Assembly (NCBI RefSeq): GCF_000525775.1
Contig: NZ_JALU01000004.1
Span: 124,001-188,000, forward strand
DNA from: Mogibacterium timidum ATCC 33093
GTDB lineage: Bacteria > Bacillota > Clostridia > Peptostreptococcales > Anaerovoracaceae
Length of the DNA: 64,000 nt
Direction: 5' to 3'
The translations under genes and the position numbers were made by a program. Shown one piece after another: positions 9,297 to 17,685 of this stretch. Positions within the stretch are counted from its first letter, which is position 1; each line of letters begins with the position of its first letter. The notes under the pieces were generated by a model. That model had not been told where the DNA came from. It saw nothing but the letters and a program-made list of their open reading frames with translations, and searched no databases.

Positions 9297-9407
9297 TATA
9301 CGTGCGTTTTCATATATCATATAGTCATGCAGGGCATTAAGATATATAGTATTCATAAGATGTCACTATGGCATGTAAATTTGGTTAAAGGAAGCAGGGT
9401 GGAACAT

Positions 9408-10220
9408 ATGAAGAGGAGACTAGCAAATCTGACTGAGATAGAACAGCTTGATTACTTGGTAGATGTATTCAAGTCGGAATCTGCACAATACAGTGGGCTT
9501 GAAACACCTGATGATGTAATCGGCAAAAGGCGCCTGCTGCGTTCGCTCATGAACGTGCGCATGCCGCGTCACCTGGACGATATGGCTCTGCAGATACAAA
9601 ATGAATATCTGCAGTCGAGAGCGAAGAAGCACGGCGTGGTGGAGCTGCACGATATTCCTATTAGAGAAGGTGTGATTTCAATATGGCAAGGGGATATAAC
9701 GCGACTTGCGGCAGATGCGATTGTAAACGCTGCAAATTCACAGATGCTCGGCTGTTTTATTCCTATGCACACGTGTATTGACAACTGCATACATACCTTT
9801 GCAGGGGTGCAGCTTAGAGAAGAGTGCAACAGACAGATGAATCGACTGAGGGTGATGTATGGGAGCGATTATGAACAGCCGACAGCGGTTCCGATGCTGA
9901 CCGGCGGTTACAATTTGCCGGCGAAGAAGGTTATTCATGTGGTCGGACCCATTGTGCAATTCGGACTGACATCAGAGCTGGAGCAAGCGCTTGCCGACTG
10001 CTACGCTAACGTATTAAATATGTGTCTGGAAAATGACATAAAAAGCGTTGCCTTCTGCTGCATCTCAACAGGAGTATTTCATTTTCCGAACAGGAGGGCG
10101 GCAGAAATTGCGGTTGCCACTGTTAAAGAGTGGTTGTCGGAGCACCCGGGGGCGATGGAACGGGTGATTTTTAACGTATTTAAGGACGAGGACAGAGAGT
10201 ATTATGAACAATGCATTTGA
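9408..10220 (+). CDS. Zinc-type macrodomain protein (probable ADP-ribosyl hydrolase)
   Basis: A 270-residue protein with a ~75-residue helical N-terminal extension followed by a macro domain (from WQGDITRLAADAIVNAANS). The segment LGCFIPMHTCIDNCIH is the signature of the zinc-containing macrodomain class, whose studied members remove ADP-ribose from proteins; in some Firmicutes and fungi these genes pair with a sirtuin and lipoylation genes. No such partner is visible here. ATG 9408 was preferred because GGGTGG lies 5 bases upstream; an in-frame ATG at 9327 adds 27 atypical residues. It is a single-gene unit lodged between two allantoin operons. Confidence 0.8.
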   Translation: MKRRLANLTEIEQLDYLVDVFKSESAQYSGLETPDDVIGKRRLLRSLMNVRMPRHLDDMALQIQNEYLQSRAKKHGVVELHDIPIREGVISIWQGDITRLAADAIVNAANSQMLGCFIPMHTCIDNCIHTFAGVQLREECNRQMNRLRVMYGSDYEQPTAVPMLTGGYNLPAKKVIHVVGPIVQFGLTSELEQALADCYANVLNMCLENDIKSVAFCCISTGVFHFPNRRAAEIAVATVKEWLSEHPGAMERVIFNVFKDEDREYYEQCI

Positions 10221-10272
10221 TATGGCACGTTCGCCGCGTCTCGCGGGGGGTGTAGTGCCTTGCCCGTTCATT

Positions 10273-10306
10273 AACCATCCACGCGTTTGATGCGTGGATG
10301 GTTTTA
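10273..10306 (+). terminator. Intrinsic terminator after the macrodomain gene
   Basis: A perfect 12-bp stem, AACCATCCACGC / GCGTGGATGGTT, with a 7-base loop and a short T run. It could act in both directions, ending the leftward hydrolase transcript as well. Confidence 0.75.
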
Positions 10307-10350
10307 TGGATTTAAATGAGTATTATCCAGTTCTGATGAATATATAATCC

Positions 10351-10395
10351 GTTATAGGTTATAGGTTATAGGTTATAGGTTATAGGTTATAGGTT
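10351..10395. repeat. Heptamer tandem repeat (GTTATAG)6
   Basis: Six exact copies of GTTATAG plus a partial seventh. The right end runs into the 3' end of the leftward hydrolase gene: that gene's TAA stop (10387-10389 on the minus strand) lies in the sixth unit. Copy number is likely to vary by slippage. Confidence 0.95.
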
Positions 10396-11250
10396 GTTTT
10401 CTATGAAATCAGATGTCTTACTTAACAGATCCTTTGTCGCAGGGTCGTCGGTATTTCTGTCAAAATCGTGTGCATGGATCGAAACGATGAACTTCTCGGG
10501 CTTGTACTTATTGCACAATGAGATGAACTCGCTATACGGTACATCGGTGTCGCCTGTGCTGTGTGCTGCAAATACAGGTGCAGGCAGAGAATCGACCGTT
10601 CTGAGCGTGTAATACAGGAAGAAAAATTTATCGCGCCCCTCGTAGATCAAGTCCTTCCATCTTCCGGTCTGCCTGGCATATACGTAAGTGCTGTAGTACT
10701 CGTCGAGTGCGCCGCTATATATAGCTTCCTGCCTATCAGTCTTAGCCATCTCTGCGGGAACAGCCGGGAGCTGACTATAAAATGCACTTGGTGCATCGTA
10801 CCATCCATCGTTCAAAAATCCGTATCCATAGTACGAAATTATTCCGTTCAGTTTAACCGTAAGCTTGTCATTTACAGAAGAGAGCAGGGCGAGATAAGCG
10901 CCTGCCGAGCGGCCCCATACGAAGAGAGGCAGGCTGTCAGCCAGATCTGCAGCTTTGAAGCTCTTGTTGATAGAATCAACTATATCTTCCAGTATCGCAT
11001 CAATTTTCGCCTGTGGTGCGAGCGGGTAGTCGATCGCTAATATGGCATATCCCGTACTTGTAAATTTCTCTACATGCATCTTCGGCAGATCCTCCGGTGT
11101 TCCGTAGAGTAGACCTCCCCCGTGTATGTATACGAGCAGAGCCTTCGGATCAATTTCATCTGAATAATACAAAATAAAATTTCTGCCATCAGAACCTTTG
11201 CCGGTTTTTAACCTGTTCTTAGCTGTTGAAATCTTCCTGATAGTTACCAT
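10387..11250 (-). CDS. Alpha/beta hydrolase (esterase/lipase-like)
   Basis: A 287-residue cytoplasmic alpha/beta hydrolase with no signal peptide. The oxyanion motif YIHGGG is near residue 40, the nucleophile elbow GRSAG near 115, the acid in STGDTDVPY near 235 and the catalytic His in SIHAHDFDR near 260. HGGG and GxSxG place it in the hormone-sensitive-lipase/acetyl esterase group. The substrate is unknown. It is oriented against the allantoin operons and has its own transcript. Its stop codon lies in the heptamer repeat, so slippage there could change the extreme C-terminus (FIENNL). Confidence 0.75.
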   Translation of the reverse strand: MVTIRKISTAKNRLKTGKGSDGRNFILYYSDEIDPKALLVYIHGGGLLYGTPEDLPKMHVEKFTSTGYAILAIDYPLAPQAKIDAILEDIVDSINKSFKAADLADSLPLFVWGRSAGAYLALLSSVNDKLTVKLNGIISYYGYGFLNDGWYDAPSAFYSQLPAVPAEMAKTDRQEAIYSGALDEYYSTYVYARQTGRWKDLIYEGRDKFFFLYYTLRTVDSLPAPVFAAHSTGDTDVPYSEFISLCNKYKPEKFIVSIHAHDFDRNTDDPATKDLLSKTSDFIENNL

Positions 11251-11563
11251 TGCTGCCTCACAATCTCATGTGTTAAAATTTTAATGCGAATTTTACTTCA
11301 GAATAAAAATTATCTGAAGAGCTTGCCAATATATATCTGTTCATATTCCGATATACATCGCAAATGCAGAATTGAGTAAAATATGGACAAGCACGGGCAA
11401 TATGTTAAAAATCCTTGAAAAAACCTATTAGTTCCCGAGTTTTCTACGAAATTATATAATACTGTTAAATGAATTTCAAAGATGACTATGGCTTAATATT
11501 AGTACAATATAAATTTGCATATATCCTTGAAAAAAAGGTTGAAAGATGATTAAATATCTTAAG
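11251..11563. other. AT-rich intergenic region, no gene seen
   Basis: An AT-rich stretch between the divergent hydrolase and allE genes. It contains a second, weaker GGTTGAAAGATGATT-like word near 11538, resembling half of the operator at 11564. I see no open frame with a ribosome site and no clear riboswitch fold. It presumably holds the two divergent promoters. Confidence 0.5.
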
Positions 11564-11581
11564 AAATTGGTTGACAACTGA
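11564..11581 (+). promoter_or_regulatory. Operator-like site before allE
   Basis: AAATTGGTTGACAACTGA shares AATTGGTTGAC with the allB1 site and includes a perfect TTGACA (11571-11576). A further ACCAA at 11584-11588 makes a looser inverted pair TTGGT-N12-ACCAA. A convincing -10 at standard spacing is not visible; TATTAT at 11600 is 23 bases away. The site is read from sequence; its regulator is inferred to be the XRE/GntR protein at 20823. Confidence 0.55.
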
Positions 11582-11636
11582 AGACCAACTTGAAAAGTTT
11601 ATTATTATTAAAGCATGAGGAAGAGAGGTAAACTTC

Positions 11637-12422
11637 ATGAGTTATTTAAACAATAATACCGGTTACAGAGAGTCGCTTTTAGACACCAGATCCGTTTTTA
11701 AGAAAGAGAATTATGTAATTCTAGAACCGGACGGTCTTGTTAAGAATGCAATTCCCGGATATGAGAACTGCGATACAACTATTCTCGGTTCGCCTGCAAT
11801 GGGAGCATCTTTTGCAGATTATATCTCGACAGTTCACCCGGGTGGCAAGAACGAGAGGATCGGTGGAGAAGGAATCGAGGCTTTCATGTATGTTATCAGC
11901 GGAGAGCTCACAGTTAAGAACGCTGATGAAGAAGCAACTCTTACAAAGGGTGGATATATCTTCTCACCGGCTGATAAGCCGTTCCGCTTCGAGAACAAGA
12001 GCGGCGAGGACGCTTTTGTTTACATTTACAGGAGAAGATACGTTGCTGTTGAAGGTATGTCGGCTCATACAGTTGTTGCAAATATTAACGACGTTGACTG
12101 GATGGACTACGAGGGCATGACAAACTGCCAGAGCAAGGACTTTCTCCCTGCAGCTAAAGACTTTGGCTTTGATATGAATATGCATATCCTAAAATTTGCT
12201 CCGGGAGCATGCCACGGATATATTGAAACTCACATCCAGGAGCACGGAATGTACTTCCTACAGGGTAAGGGAATGTACAGACTGGACAATGAGTGGATTC
12301 CGCTACAGAAGGGTGACTACGTATTCATGGATTCTTACGTACCTCAAGCTTGCTACGGTGTAGGTACCGAGGACTTCATCTACATTTACTCAAAGGACTG
12401 CAACAGAGACGTTGAGCTGTAA
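11637..12422 (+). CDS. allE: (S)-ureidoglycine aminohydrolase
   Basis: A 261-residue bicupin, the same length as E. coli AllE, that removes ammonia from (S)-ureidoglycine to give (S)-ureidoglycolate. The N-terminus SYLNNNTGYRESLL and C-terminus YIYSKDCNRDVEL match the family almost end to end. The metal-binding cupin (residues ~170-250) shows ETHIQEH with Glu/His/His ligands, preceded by FDMNMHIL and SPADKPFRFE in the first cupin. It is first gene of the second allantoin operon, with GGAAGAGAGG before ATG 11637 and an operator-like site 56 bases upstream. Confidence 0.93.
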   Translation: MSYLNNNTGYRESLLDTRSVFKKENYVILEPDGLVKNAIPGYENCDTTILGSPAMGASFADYISTVHPGGKNERIGGEGIEAFMYVISGELTVKNADEEATLTKGGYIFSPADKPFRFENKSGEDAFVYIYRRRYVAVEGMSAHTVVANINDVDWMDYEGMTNCQSKDFLPAAKDFGFDMNMHILKFAPGACHGYIETHIQEHGMYFLQGKGMYRLDNEWIPLQKGDYVFMDSYVPQACYGVGTEDFIYIYSKDCNRDVEL

Positions 12423-12453
12423 GTTTAAACAATAATGAACATTGTTGATAACG

Positions 12454-12484
12454 GGTTCGTGTCACAGATACGAACCTGCTTTTG
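12454..12484 (+). terminator. Intra-operon hairpin between allE and allD
   Basis: Stem GGTTCGT / ACGAACC with a 9-base loop, followed by TGCTTTTGTG. The T tract is interrupted, so it may be a partial terminator or an RNA-stability element that sets allE above allD expression. A second small pair, AACAAT / ATTGTT, lies just upstream (12428-12446). Confidence 0.5.
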
Positions 12485-12526
12485 TGAAATAGAATTCGTT
12501 ACTGACTAATTCGTGGAGGTAAATAA

Positions 12527-13579
12527 GTGAAACTATCAAGAGAAGAGCTTAAGGGCTTGATGAAGGACAAGCTCATGCAGGCAGGTCTGCATGAGGATGA
12601 TGCAGAGACAACGTCGGAGGTTCTTACATGGGCACACGAGAGAGGTTACTATTCCCATGGTGCTGTAAGAGTAGAGTACTACAGTGAGAGAATCGCAAAG
12701 GGCGGTATTACTGCAGAGCCTAATATGACTTGGAAGGAAACAGGCCCTTGCTCCGGAATCCTCGACGGTGACAATGGAATTGGGTTCACTGTTGCTAAGA
12801 AGGGCATGGAGAAGGCTATCGAAATGGCTAAGAAGAACGGAATCGCAGTTGTCGGAATGTCCAACCTTTCACACTCCGGTTCTATCGGCTACTATACAGA
12901 GATGGCAGCTGATGAGGATCTATTGGCAATTTCATTCTGCCAGTCGGATCCAATGGCAGTTCCTTATGGTGGCGCTGAGCCTTATTACGGCACAAACCCA
13001 ATGTCATTTGCAGCTCCGACAGCTGACGACAGGAAGGTAGTATTCGATATGGCTACTACAGTTCAGGCTTGGGGAAAGATCCTCGACAAGCGATCCAAGC
13101 ATCAGGAAATTCCGGCGGACTGGGCGGTAGATGAGGACGGCGCTCCTGTAACTGATCCGCACAAGGTCAACGCTCTTAATCCAATCGCCGGAGCTAAGGG
13201 CTATGGACTGATGATGCTGGTTGACGTATTCTCCGGGATCCTTCTGGGAGTTCCTTTCGGCGGACATGTAAGCTCTATGTATCACGACCTTTCTGAGGGC
13301 AGAAGACTGGGGCAGATGCATATTGTAATGGATCCGGAGAGATTTGTAGGCGCAGACGCCTTTAAGAAGGCTATGGCACAGTGCCTGGACGAGCTTGATG
13401 CTATTAAGCCTGCTCCGGGATTCGACAAGGTTAATTACCCCGGGGAGAGAGCTAAGGCCAGAATGGATAAGGCTTATGCAACAGGCGGTCTGGACGTCGC
13501 TGACGAGCTGGTAGAGTACTTGAAGGGGGAGCCCGTTCACTTCAATAGATACGATCACAAGAATAGATTTGCTGACTAA
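12527..13579 (+). CDS. allD: (S)-ureidoglycolate dehydrogenase
   Basis: A 350-residue NAD(P)-dependent oxidoreductase of the malate/L-sulfolactate (LDH2) family that oxidises ureidoglycolate to oxalurate. Diagnostic parts are the SHG motif near residue 44, MSNLSHSGSIGYY with the second catalytic His near 120, YYGTNPMSFAAPT, and the glycine-rich KGYGLMMLVD. E. coli AllD is 349 residues. The start is GTG 12527 with GGAGG 7 bases before it. It supplies the reduced cofactor that the nearby NfnAB pair could reprocess. It is followed after 21 bases by the AllFG fusion. Confidence 0.92.
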   Translation: MKLSREELKGLMKDKLMQAGLHEDDAETTSEVLTWAHERGYYSHGAVRVEYYSERIAKGGITAEPNMTWKETGPCSGILDGDNGIGFTVAKKGMEKAIEMAKKNGIAVVGMSNLSHSGSIGYYTEMAADEDLLAISFCQSDPMAVPYGGAEPYYGTNPMSFAAPTADDRKVVFDMATTVQAWGKILDKRSKHQEIPADWAVDEDGAPVTDPHKVNALNPIAGAKGYGLMMLVDVFSGILLGVPFGGHVSSMYHDLSEGRRLGQMHIVMDPERFVGADAFKKAMAQCLDELDAIKPAPGFDKVNYPGERAKARMDKAYATGGLDVADELVEYLKGEPVHFNRYDHKNRFAD

Positions 13580-13600
13580 TTAAAAAGGGAGAATTTATAA

Positions 13601-16600
13601 ATGCTGAAGACAATTGTGAAAGCAGGAAGCTACCATGATTCTGTTACACTGATGCTTCTCACCAATGCTGTTTCAACAGTTGATGGCGTCAATAAGGTTT
13701 CCATCATGATGGCAACTCCGGCTAACAAGGATATTTTTAAGCAGAGTGGACTTGAGACTGAGGAGTTGATGAATGCAACGGCTAACGACATGGTTGTAGT
13801 TGCCGACGTAGACGACGAGAGCGTGCTGGATCCCCTTATGGATAAGGTTGACGAGTACTTTGCCAAGGAAGCTAACGCCAATAAGAAGGGCGAAGAAAAC
13901 AAGTCAGCTAAGAGCTGGGAGCAGGCTCTCAGCCGGATGCCGGATGCTAACCTGGCCGTAATCTCCATCCCGGGAGCTTATGCTGCACTCGAAGCCGAGA
14001 GAGCGCTGGATGAGGGGATGAACGTATTCATGTTCTCCGATAACGTAACAATTGAGGATGAGAAGAAGATTAAGGATAAGGCACACGAGAAGGGGCTCGT
14101 TGTAATGGGCCCTGACTGTGGCACCGGGATCATCCGGAGTGTGCCGATCGCATTCACTAACACTGTAAATCCCGGTTCAATCGGTATCATCGGTGCATCA
14201 GGTACCGGTATCCAGGAGCTGACGACTATCATAGATAGGCTTGGTGAGGGTGTTACAAATGCTATCGGTACCGGCGGTCGTGACCTCTCCGAGGAAGTCG
14301 GCGGAACTACTATGATGGACGTCATCGATGCTATGGAGAAGGATCAGACAGTTAAAGTGCTTGTGGTTATCTCTAAGCCGCCGGCTAAGGCTGTCAGAGA
14401 CAGAATCGCCGCCAGACTCAGCGTTTACAGCAAGCCTGTTGTATGCCTGTTTCTCGGCGAGAAGCCGGAGTACTACGAGGAAGGCCTATATCAGACCTAT
14501 ACGCTCGATGAGTGCGCGCGTCTCGCTGTTAGCCTGGTGAGAGGGCGGAAGGTTGCTGAAGGAGCTGTAGAGTGCGATAAGTCCAAGTTCTTTAAGGCTG
14601 AGGACAAGAAGACCATCAAGGCTTACTACTCCGGCGGTACTCTTGCAGGCGAAGCTGCAATGATGATCAAGGATGCTCTGGCGTTCACTGATAATACTCA
14701 CAAGGATGGATTTAAACTCAACCACAAGGGGCACGTCGTTATCGACCTCGGTGATGACATGTACACTCAAGGCAAGCCACATCCAATGATCGACCCAACC
14801 AAGAGAGTTGAGTGCATGGCAGAGGCTATGGATGATCCGAGCACAGGCGTTATCCTGTTCGACGTAGTTCTCGGATACGGTTCACATGACGATATGGCCG
14901 GGGCTCTGATTCCGGCTGTTGAGACTCTCAAGAAGAAGGCTGCAGAGCAGAACAGAGAGATATTCTTTGTTGCAGAGGTTTGTGGAACCAGAAATGACTA
15001 TCAGGGATACGATGAGTCCGTTAAGAAGCTTCAGGCTGCAGGGGTAATCGTGGCAGAGACCAATAAGCTTGCTGTTGAGACTGCAATCGAAGCAATCGGA
15101 TACAGGTTTACGGAGGAGCACAAGGAGACTCGGCCTAAGGAAGTTAAGGACTTCACTCCGGCTGAACCATCAGAGAAGCTGCTCTTTATGCTCGCTAATA
15201 AGCCAAAGGTTATCAACATTGGCCTTAGGAGCTTCGCAGAAGTAACTGCCAAATTCGGATGCGATGTTGTTCAATATGACTGGATGCCACCGGCAGGCGG
15301 AAACCTCGAGTTAATCAAGGCTCTCAACTTCCTCAGAAATTATGAAGATATTGACATTGACGAGGCTAACCGCGAGGTTATAGCTAAGGTCGTTGCTGCG
15401 CAGCCGGTGCTCAAGGATAATGTTCCGGCTATGGCAGTAATTCCTCAGCTTAATGAGAATAACGGAAAGGTTATTCTTCACGCCGGTCCGCCAATCGAGT
15501 ACAAGGATATGCCCGCAACAGTTCAAGGCTCTTGTGTAGGTGCTGTGCTCTTTGAGGAGTGGGCAGATAACGAAGCTGACGCCCGTAAGCTTCTCGAGTC
15601 CGGCGAGATTAAGTTCATCCCATGCCATCACTGCAATGCAGTAGGGCCTATGGGAGGAATCACAACTCAGCACATGCCTGTATTCGTAGTACAGAACGAG
15701 ACTGACGGTAATTATGCTTACTGCCAGATGAACGAGGGTATCGGAAAGGTACTGAGATTCGGAGCTTATTCGGAAGAGGTTGTTAACAGACTGAGGTGGA
15801 TGAGAGATGTACTCGGTCCTACACTGGGAAGAGCACTCAGAAGTCTTGAAGGCGGACTCAGAGTGAACCCGCTGATTGCTAAGGCAATTGCAATGGGAGA
15901 CGAGTTCCACCAGAGAAACATCGCTGCTTCTCTCTGCTTCCTCAAGGAGATGGCTCCAATCGTAACAGACATGGATATGCCGGAGGAAGAGAAGTCACAG
16001 GTCATCAAGTTCCTCGCTGATACAGATCAGTTCTTCCTCAATGTAATGATGGCTACAGGCAAGTCCATCATGGATGGAGCCGGAACACTTACAGAGGGAA
16101 CTGTTGTTACTGCAATGTGCAGAAACGGAGTGAACTTCGGCATCCGCATCGCAGGTATGGGAGACGAGTGGTTCACCGGACCGGTTAACACCCCGCAGGG
16201 TCTATACTTTACCGGATATGACGGTGAGGATGCTTGCCCGGATATCGGTGACAGCGCTATCACTGAGACAGTAGGTGTAGGTGGGATGGCCATGATTGCT
16301 GCTCCGGCCGTAACAAGATTTGTCGGAGCCGGCGGATACGAGGATGCTCTCAGCACATCAAACGAGATGACAGAGATCACAATAGATAGAAATCCTAACT
16401 ACATTATTCCTAATTGGAACTTCACAGGTACATGCCTTGGAATCGATGCAAGACTCGTGGTTGAGAAAGGAATCACGCCTGTAATCAATACAGGGATTGC
16501 GCACAAGATTGCCGGATTCGGACAGATTGGTGCCGGAACAGTACATCCGCCAATTGAAGCATTTGAAAGAGCTGTACTTGCTTACGCCAAAAAGCTTGGT

Positions 16601-16612
16601 TACGAAGGTTAA
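13601..16612 (+). CDS. Fused AllF-AllG (FdrA + YlbE/DUF1116), oxamate carbamoyltransferase
   Basis: A 1003-residue protein joining two families that are separate genes in E. coli. Residues 1 to ~580 are FdrA/AllF, a succinyl-CoA-synthetase-like fold (VVMGPDCGTGI, IGIIGASGTGIQELT, GTGGRDLSEEVGG) ending in the FdrA C-terminal block VINIGLRSFAEV...PPAGGN. Residues ~581-1003 are YlbE/AllG, DUF1116 (ILHAGPPIEYKDM, FIPCHHCNAVGPMGGIT, NEGIGKVLRFGAY, MGDEFHQRNIA, GIAHKIAGFGQIGAGTV). There is no stop, frameshift or ribosome site at the join (about base 15340). With AllH it should convert oxalurate + phosphate to oxamate + carbamoyl phosphate. It starts 21 bases after allD; carbamate kinase follows. 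Confidence 0.9.
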   Translation: MLKTIVKAGSYHDSVTLMLLTNAVSTVDGVNKVSIMMATPANKDIFKQSGLETEELMNATANDMVVVADVDDESVLDPLMDKVDEYFAKEANANKKGEENKSAKSWEQALSRMPDANLAVISIPGAYAALEAERALDEGMNVFMFSDNVTIEDEKKIKDKAHEKGLVVMGPDCGTGIIRSVPIAFTNTVNPGSIGIIGASGTGIQELTTIIDRLGEGVTNAIGTGGRDLSEEVGGTTMMDVIDAMEKDQTVKVLVVISKPPAKAVRDRIAARLSVYSKPVVCLFLGEKPEYYEEGLYQTYTLDECARLAVSLVRGRKVAEGAVECDKSKFFKAEDKKTIKAYYSGGTLAGEAAMMIKDALAFTDNTHKDGFKLNHKGHVVIDLGDDMYTQGKPHPMIDPTKRVECMAEAMDDPSTGVILFDVVLGYGSHDDMAGALIPAVETLKKKAAEQNREIFFVAEVCGTRNDYQGYDESVKKLQAAGVIVAETNKLAVETAIEAIGYRFTEEHKETRPKEVKDFTPAEPSEKLLFMLANKPKVINIGLRSFAEVTAKFGCDVVQYDWMPPAGGNLELIKALNFLRNYEDIDIDEANREVIAKVVAAQPVLKDNVPAMAVIPQLNENNGKVILHAGPPIEYKDMPATVQGSCVGAVLFEEWADNEADARKLLESGEIKFIPCHHCNAVGPMGGITTQHMPVFVVQNETDGNYAYCQMNEGIGKVLRFGAYSEEVVNRLRWMRDVLGPTLGRALRSLEGGLRVNPLIAKAIAMGDEFHQRNIAASLCFLKEMAPIVTDMDMPEEEKSQVIKFLADTDQFFLNVMMATGKSIMDGAGTLTEGTVVTAMCRNGVNFGIRIAGMGDEWFTGPVNTPQGLYFTGYDGEDACPDIGDSAITETVGVGGMAMIAAPAVTRFVGAGGYEDALSTSNEMTEITIDRNPNYIIPNWNFTGTCLGIDARLVVEKGITPVINTGIAHKIAGFGQIGAGTVHPPIEAFERAVLAYAKKLGYEG

Positions 16613-16701
16613 TCCAAGTGGAGAGCACAATAACAAGTAATGTGACGGCCTGAGCAATCAGGTCGTTACTATTATCAGAGAATATCAAGGGGGATATACA
16701 C

Positions 16702-17634
16702 ATGGCAAAGAAGATTGTCATCGCGCTGGGTGGAAATGCACTTGGCAACACAGTTGATGAGCAGCGTGAAGCAGTTGCTCATACTGCGGAGGTTATCGTA
16801 GACCTCATCGCAGAGGGGCACGATTTAATCGTTACACACGGAAACGGTCCACAGGTCGGAATGATTCAGAATGCTATGGATGCTCTTGCAGCAGCTAATG
16901 GCGGATATGGAGCAGTACCACTGCCTACAAGCGTTGCTATGTCACAGGGATACATTGCAATCGACCTTCAGAACGCTATCAAATACGAGCTCAAGAAGAG
17001 AGGAATGGATAAGAAGGTATCTTCCATTATCTCACAGACACTCGTTGACCCGGCCGATGAAGCATTCAAGAACCCTACCAAGCCAATCGGCAGATTCCTC
17101 ACTAAGGAAGAGGCTGATAAGCTGGCTGCTGAAGGAATTTCAATAGCCGAGGATGCCGGCAGGGGCTACCGCAAGGTTGTTGCTTCCCCAATGCCGCTCA
17201 AGATCTGTGAGCTGGGAACGATTAAGACGCTTGCTGATGCGGGTCATGTTGTGATCACTTGCGGCGGTGGCGGAATCCCGGTATTTGATGAGGGCGGAAA
17301 ACTCGTAGGCGCTGAGGCTGTGATCGATAAGGATAATGCATCAAGTCTTCTTGCCAGAGAACTTGGAGCTGATTACTTAGTAATTCTGACTGCTGTGGAA
17401 AAGGTTGCTATCAACTTCGGTAAGACAAACCAGGAATGGCTGTCTGATCTGTCAATCGAGCAGGCTAACAGGTATATCGCTGAAGAGCAGTTCGCCAAGG
17501 GTTCAATGCTTCCCAAGGTTGAGGCAGCTATTCGTTTCGCTGAGTCGGGCGAAGGCAGAAATGCTCTCATCACACTCCTTGAAAAGGCTAAGGAAGGAAT
17601 TAACGGAGAGACAGGAACAGTTATTCACAAGTAA
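16702..17634 (+). CDS. allK: Carbamate kinase
   Basis: A 310-residue carbamate kinase that transfers phosphate from carbamoyl phosphate to ADP, yielding ATP, CO2 and ammonia. This is the energy-conserving step of the island. Family signs are VIALGGNAL at the N-terminus, THGNGPQVG near residue 50, GYRKVVASP near 155, CGGGGIPV near 210 and the acidic-lysine KDNASSLLARELGAD near 235. Amino-acid sequence alone does not separate AllK from arginine-deiminase ArcC; the position between the oxamate carbamoyltransferase gene and allC supports AllK. No arginine deiminase or ornithine carbamoyltransferase is nearby. Confidence 0.92.
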   Translation: MAKKIVIALGGNALGNTVDEQREAVAHTAEVIVDLIAEGHDLIVTHGNGPQVGMIQNAMDALAAANGGYGAVPLPTSVAMSQGYIAIDLQNAIKYELKKRGMDKKVSSIISQTLVDPADEAFKNPTKPIGRFLTKEEADKLAAEGISIAEDAGRGYRKVVASPMPLKICELGTIKTLADAGHVVITCGGGGIPVFDEGGKLVGAEAVIDKDNASSLLARELGADYLVILTAVEKVAINFGKTNQEWLSDLSIEQANRYIAEEQFAKGSMLPKVEAAIRFAESGEGRNALITLLEKAKEGINGETGTVIHK

Positions 17635-17685
17635 TTTCTGTCATGTAAGTTAATCATCTGTATAATTCATAGGAGTTATTAAGAA

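Noticed and set aside
10351-10395. CRISPR-like short repeat array
   Set aside because: Seven-base units directly adjoining with no spacers; a simple tandem repeat, and no cas genes nearby.
16637-16669. Terminator between the AllFG fusion and carbamate kinase genes
   Set aside because: Only CCTGA / TCAGG pairs well, there is no T tract, and the genes clearly belong to one pathway and probably one transcript.
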